A DNA stretch of 64,000 nucleotides. Origin: Verticillium longisporum (lineage: Eukaryota; Ascomycota; Sordariomycetes; Glomerellales; Plectosphaerellaceae). The stretch lies in the NCBI GenBank assembly GCA_019188255.1, contig JAETXT010000005.1, positions 1,364,001-1,428,000 of the forward strand, given 5' to 3'. Below, one piece after another: positions 52,082 to 62,115 of the stretch. Under the pieces are notes generated by a model, which saw nothing but the letters and a program-made list of their open reading frames with translations, was not told the origin of the DNA and did no database searches. A program made the position numbers and the translations under genes. How positions within the stretch are numbered: position 1 is the first letter of the stretch; every line of letters starts with the position of its first letter.

Positions 52082-54091
52082 ATGTCCAAGTCAGACAAGA
52101 TCACCGACTCGAGGTTCTCGAACTTCGAGACGGACCCCCGGTTTCGTCTTCCCTCCAAGAAGAAGACCAAGACCACAATCGACAAGCGATTCTCACGCAT
52201 GCTCAAGGACGATGAGTTCACCGCCACAGCAAAGGTCGATCGATACGGCAGGAAGCTAAAGTCCGACTCGAAGAAGAAGGCTCTGCAGAGACTGTACGAA
52301 GAGGAGGGCGAAGAGGACAAGGAAGACAAAGAGGACGACGAGGATACCCCCGAGGTTGAGGATGACGACGTGGTCGAACGCGAGCTCAAGGCTGCCGACG
52401 CCAATTACGATCCTGCGCGTGGCGGTGGCTTCTCTTCCTCCGACGAGGACTCGGATTCGGACGAGGAGCAGGAAGATGAAGATGACGCTGCGGCCGAGGC
52501 CGGCGGCTCCATGCAGCGCCTTCGCGACGAGCAGGCTGCTGTCGAGGAAGGCGAGGTCACGAACCGCATCGCCGTCGTCAACCTCGACTGGGACCACATC
52601 AAGTCGCAAGACCTGATGGCTCTCTTCAGCAGCTTCCTGCCTACCACCGGCGGCAGGATAGAAAAGGTGACCATCTACCCCAGTGAGTTCGGCAAAGAGC
52701 GCATGCAGCGCGAGGAGCTCGAAGGACCCCCGAAGGAGATCTTCAAGGCCGCAAAGCAACAACCCGAGCCCGAAGAGGACGACTCGGACGATTCACTGGA
52801 CGACAGCGACGCTTCAAGCGACGCGGACGCGGACGAGAAGATCAAGAACGAGATCATCGAGGAGGGCGACGACCAGGACTTTGACGGCGACGCGCTGCGA
52901 TCATACCAACTCGACCGCCTGCGCTACTACTACGCCATCATGACGTGCTCCGACAAGGCCATCGCGAAGAAGATTTACGAAGCCACCGACGGCACCGAAT
53001 ACCAGTCCTCCTCCAACTTTATCGACCTGCGCTTCGTGCCCGACGATGTCGACTTCGACGACGAGCCCCGCGATGAGTGCACCAAGGTGCCCGAGGGCTA
53101 CAAGCCGATCGAGTTTGTCACGGATGCGCTGCAGCACAGCAAGGTCAAGCTCACCTGGGATCTCCACCCGGAGGAGCTCGCGAGAAAAGACTCGATCAAC
53201 AAGGCGTTCAGCGGCAGCAGGAACGAGCTCGAGGAGAACGACCTCAAGGCCTACCTTGCCAGCGACAGCGAAGACGACCAGGACCTTGACGACGAGCCGC
53301 AGAACGCAGACGAGCCCAAGCTTTCCAAGAAGGAGCTGGCACGGCAAAAGATGAGGGAGGCGCTCGGTCTCGGCGACGAGACGGCAGGCAAGTCCAAGGG
53401 CGGCCCGGTCGGCGACATGGAGATCACGTTTGCGCCGGCTCTCACGGAGAAGCAGAAGAACAAGGTTCCCGAGGAGGAGGAGACGACGATTGAGAAGTAC
53501 GCCCGCAAAGAGCGCGAGCGCAAGGAGAGTAAACGCCTGGCGGCGAGGGCAAGGCGTGAAGGTCGCGACCCGGATGCCGAGTCTTCTTCGGAAGAGGAAG
53601 CGGAGCCTGTGGAGGACCTGGGCTTCGACGACCCCTTCTTCGCGGCGGAAGAGACATCCAAGAAGACCAAGACGTCCATCCGCAAGGAGGAGCGTCTAGC
53701 CAAGAGAGCGGCGCGGGAAGCCGAGGAGAAGGAGAAGGCAGAGTCGAAGGCGCAGCTGGAGCTCCTCATGGCAGGTGATGGTGAGGATGATGGTGACCAC
53801 TTGGATCACTTTGACATGAACGAAATCACGCGAGCCGAGAAGCAGAGCAAGAAAAAGTACAAGAAGAAGGGCAAGAAGAAGGAAGTCGAGCGGGCCGGTC
53901 TGCAGGAGGGCTTCAAGATGGATGTTGGTGACGACCGTTTCAAGGCTGTCTTTGAGAGCCATGAGTATGCCATCGACCCGTCGAATCCCAAGTACAAGGC
54001 CACAGAGGGTATGCAGCAGCTGCTAGAGGAGGGCCGCAAGAAGAGGAAGAACGGCGGTGATGCAGCGCCCGACGAACGCCAGGTCAAGTAG
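52082..54091 (+). CDS. ESF1: pre-rRNA processing protein Esf1, interrupted by in-frame TAG
   Basis: Nucleolar factor needed for 18S rRNA maturation in the small-subunit processome. Single exon; ATG 52082 is the first in frame after the CC-rich leader, and the first stop is TAG at 54089-54091 (669 residues). The N-terminus S-D-K-I-T-D-S-R-F-S-N-F-E-T-D-P-R-F is diagnostic, followed by K-V-D-R-Y-G-R and acidic serine-rich runs. The NUC153-type core R-I-A-V-V-N-L-D-W-D-H-I-K-S-Q-D-L, then L-R-Y-Y-Y-A-I-M and F-I-D-L-R-F-V-P-D-D, lies at about 165-345. The end carries the conserved D-D-R-F-K-A-V-F-E and F-A-I/Y-A-I-D-P-S-N-P-x-Y motif. Beyond the TAG the same frame continues for 29 codons (K-K-A-K-K-S-G-E-E-L-G-G-L-V-E-A-V-K-R-K) to TAA at 54179-54181, matching the basic Esf1 tail. 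Confidence 0.95.
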   Translation: MSKSDKITDSRFSNFETDPRFRLPSKKKTKTTIDKRFSRMLKDDEFTATAKVDRYGRKLKSDSKKKALQRLYEEEGEEDKEDKEDDEDTPEVEDDDVVERELKAADANYDPARGGGFSSSDEDSDSDEEQEDEDDAAAEAGGSMQRLRDEQAAVEEGEVTNRIAVVNLDWDHIKSQDLMALFSSFLPTTGGRIEKVTIYPSEFGKERMQREELEGPPKEIFKAAKQQPEPEEDDSDDSLDDSDASSDADADEKIKNEIIEEGDDQDFDGDALRSYQLDRLRYYYAIMTCSDKAIAKKIYEATDGTEYQSSSNFIDLRFVPDDVDFDDEPRDECTKVPEGYKPIEFVTDALQHSKVKLTWDLHPEELARKDSINKAFSGSRNELEENDLKAYLASDSEDDQDLDDEPQNADEPKLSKKELARQKMREALGLGDETAGKSKGGPVGDMEITFAPALTEKQKNKVPEEEETTIEKYARKERERKESKRLAARARREGRDPDAESSSEEEAEPVEDLGFDDPFFAAEETSKKTKTSIRKEERLAKRAAREAEEKEKAESKAQLELLMAGDGEDDGDHLDHFDMNEITRAEKQSKKKYKKKGKKKEVERAGLQEGFKMDVGDDRFKAVFESHEYAIDPSNPKYKATEGMQQLLEEGRKKRKNGGDAAPDERQVK

Positions 54092-54181
54092 GTGAAGAAG
54101 GCCAAGAAGAGTGGCGAGGAGCTCGGTGGTCTTGTAGAGGCGGTGAAGCGCAAGTCAGCCGGCAAGCCGAAGAAGAGGTAA
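54092..54181 (+). other. in-frame continuation of ESF1 beyond TAG
   Basis: Thirty codons in the ESF1 frame, ending in TAA. The lysine-rich V-K-K-A-K-K-S-G and L-V-E-A-V-K-R-K strings look like the family's C-terminal tail, so this was coding at least until recently. Confidence 0.75.
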
Positions 54182-54606
54182 TCACCAGCAGTACTGTGAT
54201 GTACCTCTGGCTGGTTCTGTATGATAACCTGAGGAGGCGTGCTGTCGGAGTTGGTAGGTGTTGGGACCGGAAAATGACATTGGGTTGAACTCCATTCTCA
54301 AGCGCATGCTGTGGAGTATAAAAGGTTTTGACTGGTATATGCACTTGTGACTTGGGATCAAAATAACCACGAGGAACTGTGGCCTTCATAAAAGGTCGCG
54401 TATCTAAACCTCAGAGATACGCGACGAGCTTGAGATTAGCGAACCAGATTCAAGATCAAATTCGCAGTACCGCTGCGAAACCATCTGGAAAACGATCATA
54501 AAGAAGAAATGACCAATAGCTAGACACAGACGTTGGTCTGACTTGTATTTCATTCGAATGATTGTCCCTACCTAGGTACTTGGTGAAGGGGAGCAAGGAC
54601 AAAAAA
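54182..54606. other. intergenic region
   Basis: About 425 bases after ESF1, AT-richer than the genes, likely containing its 3' end; CCTACCTAGGTACTTGG at about 54568-54584 is another copy of the dispersed motif. Confidence 0.55.
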
Positions 54607-54678
54607 TGGAGATGCCCGGGATTGAACCGGGGACCTTTCGCATGCGAAGCGAACAGTCTACCACTGACCTACATCCCC
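54607..54678 (-). tRNA. tRNA-Ala (anticodon CGC)
   Basis: A 72-nt cloverleaf read on the minus strand from 54678: acceptor stem GGGGATG paired with CATCTCC including the G3-U70 wobble that marks alanine tRNAs, D-arm GGTC/GACT, anticodon arm TTCGC-TTCGCAT-GCGAA with anticodon CGC, and T-arm CCCGG-TTCAATC-CCGGG. No intron; discriminator A. CGC reads the GCG codon. Confidence 0.93.
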
Positions 54679-55866
54679 AGGATATCTTTAGCGTTCCAGC
54701 AGCTGAAATATGTACTAGAAGCACACAACTGATTTTCCTACATTTTACCTTCATTGCGACCACTTCTCTCAAGGTTGTAAGATTTCCTTATTGAAATTTC
54801 ATCCAGTCCCGAAATGACCAATTATGTGAAATGTCGTGATGAGGACTGAGCCGCCATTTCACCCTGACAATTCAATCGACCATGTCGGTTATGAGCTACC
54901 TACCTGGTATTATTCAGGTCCCCACGAATTGGGAAGCTCGCTGTTCTCGGTGAAACCCGCTCCTGTCTGCCAAGAATCACAACGAGGCTCAGCATACTGA
55001 GGTCTAACACACAAACTATTTCTTGGGATGGCAAGGACATGGAGCTGCGTTCAAGATGGTATGGTTGGTCTGTAATGGACTGGCTCGTGCTGGACCACAG
55101 CATCATGCATCAAGTACCGAATATTTTGCCGCATATTCCGACCCGCGGCTACTCTAACTCTCGGAACATGAAATGACCCTCTCGTCCTCAAGACGCAAAC
55201 GTCAGTAAACCGCTCCAGGCTCGCGAGCAAATGGAGCGAATGCCCGGAGACTACAATGGTCTAGATCGGGATGCTGACGGAGTCCGCAATGCCGCATCCA
55301 ACAGGCATTTCGCAGTGGACGAAAGAGTCTCTCCGACGGCACGAATGGACGGATAACCTTGCGTAGCATCGCTTATTAAGTTTACCATGTACTGTCAAAC
55401 TCTCGCAGCCATGTTGAATAACGAAGCAGAAGTCGGTAGATAGAGCCACTCCCCGTAGCATGAAGCATGCTCTTCGGGTGCCTATCGAACGGTGGGCGCG
55501 CTAGTTGGTGTGGGTGACACCAGATCGATGACCATGACAATTCCGGACAGCCACTGTCACAACAATACTTATTGAACACTTGAGACATTCTCGAGCCAGA
55601 CATGCTCCAGAACAGTCTAGCTCAACCGACTTTCCGGAGTAGTTCTTCCTCTGATACACCTTGAGTCATTTCTCAGAACACTGGACCGTGCTTGCTGCTT
55701 GCGTCTATCAATGACAGCATCCGCGCTTTGAACTCTGGCGGCGATGACGCATGCTTCTCGGCCTCCTAGATGATGCATGCACTCCCCGCCAACCCCATGA
55801 CTGGTGCTCTGGTAGCATTTTCACCCTTGATCATGGGATATACCCAACACTCTGGTATCATTGAAG
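54679..55866. other. intergenic region of about 1.2 kb
   Basis: Between the tRNA-Ala gene and the hypothetical protein. It contains GAGCTACCTACCTGG at about 54893-54907. No gene recognised. Confidence 0.55.
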
Positions 55867-56688
55867 ATGGATCACGTACTCATCCCCTCCAAGTCAAGTC
55901 GTCTCAGGCAGGCCCTGTCTCGCAGGTTCAAGTCTCCAGTCAGTTCAAGGAATCAATCTGGCGTGGCTGAGGCCTCGGCTGGCGGTATGGAGACTGAGTC
56001 GTGGCCACGGACAACTCGGGATCGATATGAACTCCAGAGGGCGAACTTTGAGCCCCGTTCCGCTCGTCGACGAGGGAGCAAAACCGGGCAGACCAGTGGC
56101 CAGACCACCCCTAGCAATAGGTCGAGCATGACGACTGCGCCTAGGATCAGCTCTGAGAGTCCCGAGTTGAAGCTCCGCACATCGAGTGAAGGCACGGGGC
56201 CCAATACCCACGATGTCGGAAAAGGTAGTATAGACACTACAGGGGTCAACACTGAACCCGAGAAATTCGATCGCGTCGAGACGCACCCCGATGTGTATTT
56301 CGATCACACAGTCATCACGCGGCAACCTGTCACGCACGAAGAAATCCGGCCACACGTCCACACGATTTACGAGCAACGGCGGACTCGCTCCATTCATTAT
56401 CACGAGCATCGGACCCTGATCCAGCCGATCATAGATCCAGACCCAATCGTACTGCCCGAACAGCACTGGGCTCAGGACCATCGGACTGGCGAAATCTTCA
56501 AGATCCCGGATGCGCTTGGAAGGCAACTCGACGAGCAATACGGCAGAAGAAGTCCGCAGCACGCCGAAGTAGATGATGGGGAACTCATCAAGGCAATGGG
56601 GAAGATGGGCCTCGAGACATCGCATGCGGACCCCGAGAAAATAAAGCCCGATTGGGCGGGATTCGAAGAGAAGGCGACAAATGAATGA
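55867..56688 (+). CDS. hypothetical protein, fungal conserved histidine-rich motif
   Basis: 273 residues from ATG 55867 (the in-frame TTG at 55861 is not a start). The first 110 residues are basic, serine-rich and disordered. The core, about residues 130-215, reads V-Y-F-D-H-T-V-I-T-R-Q-P-V-T-H-E-E, R-P-H-V-H-T-I-Y-E-Q-R-R-T-R-S-I-H-Y-H-E-H, then I-Q-P-I-I-D-P-D-P-I-V-L-P and G-E-I-F-K-I-P. Alternating H and charged residues around V-T-H-E and the I-x-P-I pattern resemble a family of small fungal proteins of unknown function, some listed as allergens. No signal peptide, no membrane segment. It lies alone between two tRNA genes. Confidence 0.65.
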   Translation: MDHVLIPSKSSRLRQALSRRFKSPVSSRNQSGVAEASAGGMETESWPRTTRDRYELQRANFEPRSARRRGSKTGQTSGQTTPSNRSSMTTAPRISSESPELKLRTSSEGTGPNTHDVGKGSIDTTGVNTEPEKFDRVETHPDVYFDHTVITRQPVTHEEIRPHVHTIYEQRRTRSIHYHEHRTLIQPIIDPDPIVLPEQHWAQDHRTGEIFKIPDALGRQLDEQYGRRSPQHAEVDDGELIKAMGKMGLETSHADPEKIKPDWAGFEEKATNE

Positions 56689-56866
56689 GCAACTACCTAA
56701 GCATGTTAAGCCTAGAGCTTGCAAGGGCACACAGGCGCTGCTATCGTCGTGTACCCTGACTAGATGTTACGTTGAGAGTGCTAATTATCCATATATAATA
56801 AAATTTCTGTAACACTAGATACCGCGTTGTTCGGACTTCGCCAAAGAATGTGGCAAAAGCAAAAGA

Positions 56867-56968
56867 TGGACAATGCGCGAATCGAACGCGCGACCTTCAG
56901 CAGATAGTATCTCACGATCTCATGATCTCGGATGCTAAGCAGACGTTATACCACTAAACCAATCGCCC
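56867..56968 (-). tRNA. tRNA-Ala (anticodon AGC) with 30-nt intron, candidate
   Basis: Read on the minus strand from 56968: acceptor GGGCGAT with ATTGTCC and the alanine-type G3-U70 pair, D-region GGTTTAGTGGTATAAC, anticodon loop TTAGCAT with AGC, T-arm GCGCG-TTCGATT-CGCGC and discriminator A. Between loop position 37 and 38 lies a 30-nt insert (56903-56932), the canonical place for a tRNA intron; without it the molecule is 72 nt. The anticodon stem is TCTGC with GCTGA, leaving one U-U mismatch in the middle, so it may be a weak or decaying copy. Confidence 0.72.
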
Positions 56969-57188
56969 TTGAATGACACCCGACCTCGGTCGTGGTGCTC
57001 ATGGAAGAGCTGTGCGTCGCGGCGCTAGGTTTCGGGCTGGATGAGGGCAATGGCCCCGTGGTGGATCATCTGGGGGAGAGGCCCATATGAGGCATACGAA
57101 GCCGAGGCTCACAGTGTTCTGAAAGAAAATAACAAACGAACAAAGTTGTGGCTTTAAGTTACGACGAGTGACGCTGACTACCAATGTA

Positions 57189-60100
57189 CTAATTCTTCCT
57201 CTTGGCCATAAAACCCTTCAGGGGATTCTTCCCCTTGAACCGCAACCACGTGGCGAGATAGACAACGGCGTAATTGAATGCAATGAAGCCGCAGAAGATC
57301 CCGAAATCCCTCCAGATATTCCTGTAGTACACGCTGAAGCCGACACCAAACTCGTCACCGGTGGCATACTGGCAGAACTCACACAGCCCATCAGAAGCTG
57401 TCTGCACGTAGCCGCCCGCTTCGGCGATGAATGGCTGAACGTACTCATCGCAGCTAAGACCGTTCGGTGCCTCAAAGCGAGCAAACTCTTCAGAAGCACA
57501 CTGGACGGGCTGGTCGTGAATGACAGCTGCGAGGAAAGCTTCCAAGAGGTAGTGGAAGGGCGACAGCCAGTACATCCACTCGCGCCAGAAGGTGGGGAGC
57601 TGCATGGGCGGGACAACGACACCGCAGAAACTGACGACGAAAAGGAAGAAGAGCGGAACAAGCAGGGAGGCGAGCAGTTCGTTGGGGGCGAATGCAGCGA
57701 TGGCTTGACCAAAGCTGATGAAGTAGAGCTCAAATAGGATGACGAGGAGGAAACCGAAGCCCGACACAAAGGCGGAGACATCGAGGCCGAAAATCCCCCA
57801 CCACCAACAGCTACGCAACGAAGTCAGCCTTCTGGTACAACGAAAGTGTTCGAGAGTGAATCCGGCCATATTCAGTAGACGGGTGAGCCCAGGCTCAACT
57901 TACTTGAAGTAAACGGCACCAGCGACGATGGCATAGGGAATCTCGGCAAGTACAGCGCCCGTGGTCCACGCAAACCAGGAATAAATCTTGGCATTGTTCT
58001 CTCGAGACTGGAAAACGTTGCGACTGTTGAGGAAGACGGGCTGCAGTTGCTGGATAAGAGGTGGTGAGATGACGAGCGTCATGAAGATGGAGAACAGGCG
58101 GTTCTGGAAATCGGTCGAAGAGAAGCCAATCTTGAAGAAGGTGAAGGTGTTGAAAAGGCCAGTGAGTATATGCAACATGAACTTGCCGACGATGTAATTG
58201 GGTGACCGCCAATAGGAGACAAAGGCACGCTTCACCACCTGCATCGTCTGTGTACCGAGGGATGCAGCGTATTCGCGATCATCCTTCAGGCTGGCAGTCG
58301 GCTCGACGTTTTGGCGCTCGGCAATCAAATCATCAATTTCGCGCGAACGGGCCTCGCGATGAGAGGAATCAGCCCACACATCACCCCAGTCTTGGCCTTT
58401 GTAGTTTGGATCACCAGCACCGATAGCTTCGAGCATGTATTCGGCAGGGTTGGCGTTGGGCGGGCATTTGTCTGCGCCGTTTGACTCAAGATAGCCGATC
58501 AGCTCGCTGCTGTCGTGTCCCAGAGGGCCGTGGTAGACCACACGACCACCGGACTTGAGAAGAAGCAACTCGTCAAAGTATTCAAACAAAACGGCTGAGG
58601 GCTGGTGGATGGTGCAGAGCACAGCCTGGCCGGCGTCGGTCAGCTTACGAAGGAAGCGGACAATGTTGAAAGCGGCGCCGGAATCAAGGCCAGATGTGGG
58701 CTCATCGAGGAACATCAGTAGCTCGGGCTTTGAAGCAAGCTCGACGCCAATTGTCAAACGCTTACGCTGCTCCTGATTCAATCCCTCGCCGATTCTGCCA
58801 ATAGTCGCGCCGGCGATATCGCGCATTTCCAAGAGGTCGATGATGGTCTCGCAGTAATCAAGCTTCTCCTGTTTCGGTGTCTCGCGGGGCTGACGCAACA
58901 GAGCCGAAAACTGAAGGGCCTCACGAACTGTAGATGTGGGCTCGTGAACGTCCATTTGCTCCGCGAAGCCAGTGGCACGTTGGAAGGACTTGGGAAGGGG
59001 TCGACCATCGACGAGGAAATCACCAGTGATTGTGCCAAAGTTGAGACGTTGGGCTAGAGCATTGAGAAGGGTCGTCTTGCCAGCACCTGTGATCAATCAG
59101 CGGTGTCCGCCATGGACCGCACACAGCAAAACACGTACCTGAAGCTCCCATGAGAGCAGTGAGTTTTCCGGGGCGGACGTAGCCTTGAACATCCCGAAGA
59201 AGCTTTCTTTCTCCTTTCTCGTACGGGATAGTGTAGTTGATGTTGCGGAAAGTGAAGACGGTTTCGTTCTTTGCGACCTGGTTTGCGGCGTCGCCGCTTG
59301 TCTCGCCTGTGTTGCTCGTGTCGGGCATGGCCTGCGAAAAGTGTCCGCTAGGGCCAGCTTCCTCGTCCTTCTTCTTCTCGTGGCCGCCGGTCTCGATTGA
59401 CTCCTCCACCTTCTTGGGGACTTGACCCCTCTTGAAGACGGTAACAGCGCCACCGCCAGAATTGGGCTTCATCAGCTCCATGCCGAGGGCGGTCAGGAAG
59501 ACGAAGAAGAAGAAAAAGGCCCAGAGGAAGCCAAAGTTGCGCCATAGGTGAGACCGAGTGTAGGAGAACGCCTCCCGGATGTACGCCGCACCGGTGACGA
59601 TAGTACTGCCGGGTTCACTGCCCTTAAGAGTGCATGACTGGTATTGAGGCGAAGCATTTGGACCCTGAGGCACTAGGAATGGCGCCTCACACTGCAGATC
59701 CAAGCTGGAAAACTCATTTGCCATCAGGGCCTCGAAGCTGTATTGAATCCAATTGATCCATCTCAGCCAGCCGAACCATGGAGGCATGGAGCTAGGTGGA
59801 ATGAAGTAGCCAGTGTATACGACCAAGATTTGGATTGAAATGCCCGTGAAGCGAGTGGCCTCATCCATGGTCTTGCACCACGCCGAAATGGCTCGGAAGA
59901 AGGCGTACGTCACCATGGTCGCAAGCCACAAGAAGAGGGTGGCAATGAAGAATTGCGATGCCGTTCGTCCGAGGTTTGCCATGAAGTAGATGATGACATT
60001 GAAGAGGAACACCTGGATGAACACAAGCGGCACGTCAACCACGGTTTGTGCAATAGCATATGCCGCCGGTCGGTAGAACGAGAAGGACTTGTGTTTGAGC

Positions 60101-62115
60101 AGAATGGGCTTGGACTCGAAGGCAGCAGTCTGTTCAGCGAGAGCGAGAAGAGCGTTGAAGAGAAGTAGTAAGAAGAGAGTACCGCCGCGAGGGAATACGC
60201 CGACGGCTGTGGGAGCGAGATTGAAGAACAGGCTGCCGACAATGAGGCCCTGGAATACGAGGCCTCCCCATTTGCCGAGTAGAGATGCGCGATCTCCGGT
60301 CATGACCAAGAACTGGCGCTTGGTGCATGCGATGACTTGCTGATGGAAAGGGAGGGTGTAGTTCTTCTTTTTAATCTCTGACGAGGCAGCTTCGCGCTGT
60401 TGGCGTTGCTCGACGAGCGACGACTCAAAGTCCTCAACATCGGCCAGATTCTTCCTGTACGCGTCGCTCTTCTTATAGGCTTCGTAGAACTCCTCGGGGC
60501 TTCTAGGGATACGGTTCTCCCAGCCCTTGCGGACGCTGCGCTCATGAGGGTCACTGACTGAGGTGAGGAAGTCGGCAGTGGTCCAGCGGTCGGGGCAATC
60601 GAACCCAAGATCCATGAAGTACTGCTTGGCGTCGTCGGAAGGTCCGTAGTATAAACATTTGCCGCCGTCGATGAGCAGAACTTTGTCTGCAAGATCGTAG
60701 AGAGACTCTCCGGCCTGATAGAGTGATACGGCAGTGGAGACGTCGGCCATGTTGGTCATGGCACGAATGGAGCGCACATACTCCAGGGCAGTGCTCGCGT
60801 CGAGACCCTTGCTGGAGTTATCCCAGCCCTGAACGGAGGCTCTGGTGATCATGGCTTCAGCGATACTGACACGCTTGCGCTCGCCTCCAGATACGCCACG
60901 GATGAACTCGTTGCCGACTTTGGTACCGAGGGTATGCTCGATCCAGAACAGTTTGGTGACCACCCTCATGAACTCGGCGATGTAGTCCTGACGACTCTCG
61001 CCTTCGAGTCGAGAGTGCTTGCCCGGCGTTCGGGTCTGCAACGCAAACTTGAGCGTCCTCTTCACTGACAATGTAGCGTAGTGGAGGTCATCTTCGGGGT
61101 TGTAGATGACCTCGCCACGGTATTTCTTGGACATCTCCTGCGCGTCAGTGCCGCCATATGTGACGTCGCCCTCGACGGCTTCGAAGCCGGAGCGTTGGTT
61201 GCAAAAGGCCTTGAGAAAGGTCGTACAGCCGGAGCCAGGACGGCCCAGGACAAGGAGGAGCTCGCCAGGTCGCACACAGCCGTCGAAGTGGCTGATGAGC
61301 TCGCGAACGGGCGGCTTGGCCAGGGCAGCCTTGGGGCCTTTGGTAAGGAGGTTTTTCAGGGTTCTCGGGAGCCCCATGAAGATATCGCCCACGGTAGGCT
61401 GGAGGCTGGCACCGAGACCGACGCCCTTGACAGTCAGGTCGCGGAAGACAACACCACTGTGGCGGGTCTGTTCCTCCTCTGAATTCTCCTGACGCGTCTT
61501 TCCGAACATACGAGCCATGAGCATGTTGATCTCGCTTTCTTCTTCTTGCTCCTCGGCCGTCGAGGATGCACCGGTCCGGCGCCTCGATAGCATCTGGAAG
61601 AGTTCATCCTCGTTTCGGGCGCTCCTCTGACGGTTAAGGTGCGATTTCTCCGTCGAACTAGGGGCGGGTTTTAATGGCGCGAGTTGGGGCTCATCGTCAT
61701 CGGACGGTGTGCTGGCAGCTAGCGACCCTTTCTCCTTTTCGTCGAGGATTTTCGAGTCCTGCGACGCAAAAGCGGCAGCGGCTAGAGGAGCGGCATCACG
61801 ATCGTGCGACGCCCGATCGCCATGCAGGGTACTGGCTTCGGAGGAGGCGCCGTAGGTGGGTGAGGGCTCGGCACGGGCGTCTCGACCGCCGTTCATAGAA
61901 CCGAAGTAGGAAGTGTTTCCAGCAACACCATCATTCGAGGTTTGCCCAGCACTTTGGTTCGAGGTGGGTATGTAGGATCCAGCGCTGTAGTTGACAACCC
62001 TGCTGGCAGAGTTGCGATTCTGTAGGCTTTGTGGCGTAGGAGCCCCATTGGAGGCCGGAGTCTCAGGGAATCCGCCCGGGACGTCAGTATCGAGTGGTGT
62101 CGCACGCGTCTCCAT
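57189..62115 (-). CDS. PDR-type (ABCG) multidrug transporter
   Basis: Intact full-size half-transporter fusion of 1593 residues. Exons: 62115-59139, 59086-57904, 57810-57189; GT-AG introns in phase. The 200-residue N-terminus is serine/alanine-rich. NBD1: Walker A G-R-P-G-S-G-C-T-T near residue 290, signature V-S-G-G-E-R-K-R near 410. TMD1 follows, with a cysteine-containing extracellular loop (C-E-A-P-F, S-C-T-L). The intron falls inside the NBD2 Walker A (G-A-S-G-A-G-K-T-T). NBD2 signature L-N-Q-E-Q-R-K-R and Walker B L-M-F-L-D-E-P. TMD2 ends W-L-R-F-K-G-K-N-P. The family exports antifungals, plant defence compounds and sterols at the plasma membrane; the arrangement recalls Snq2-type rather than Cdr1-type members, with moderate confidence. 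Confidence 0.93.
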
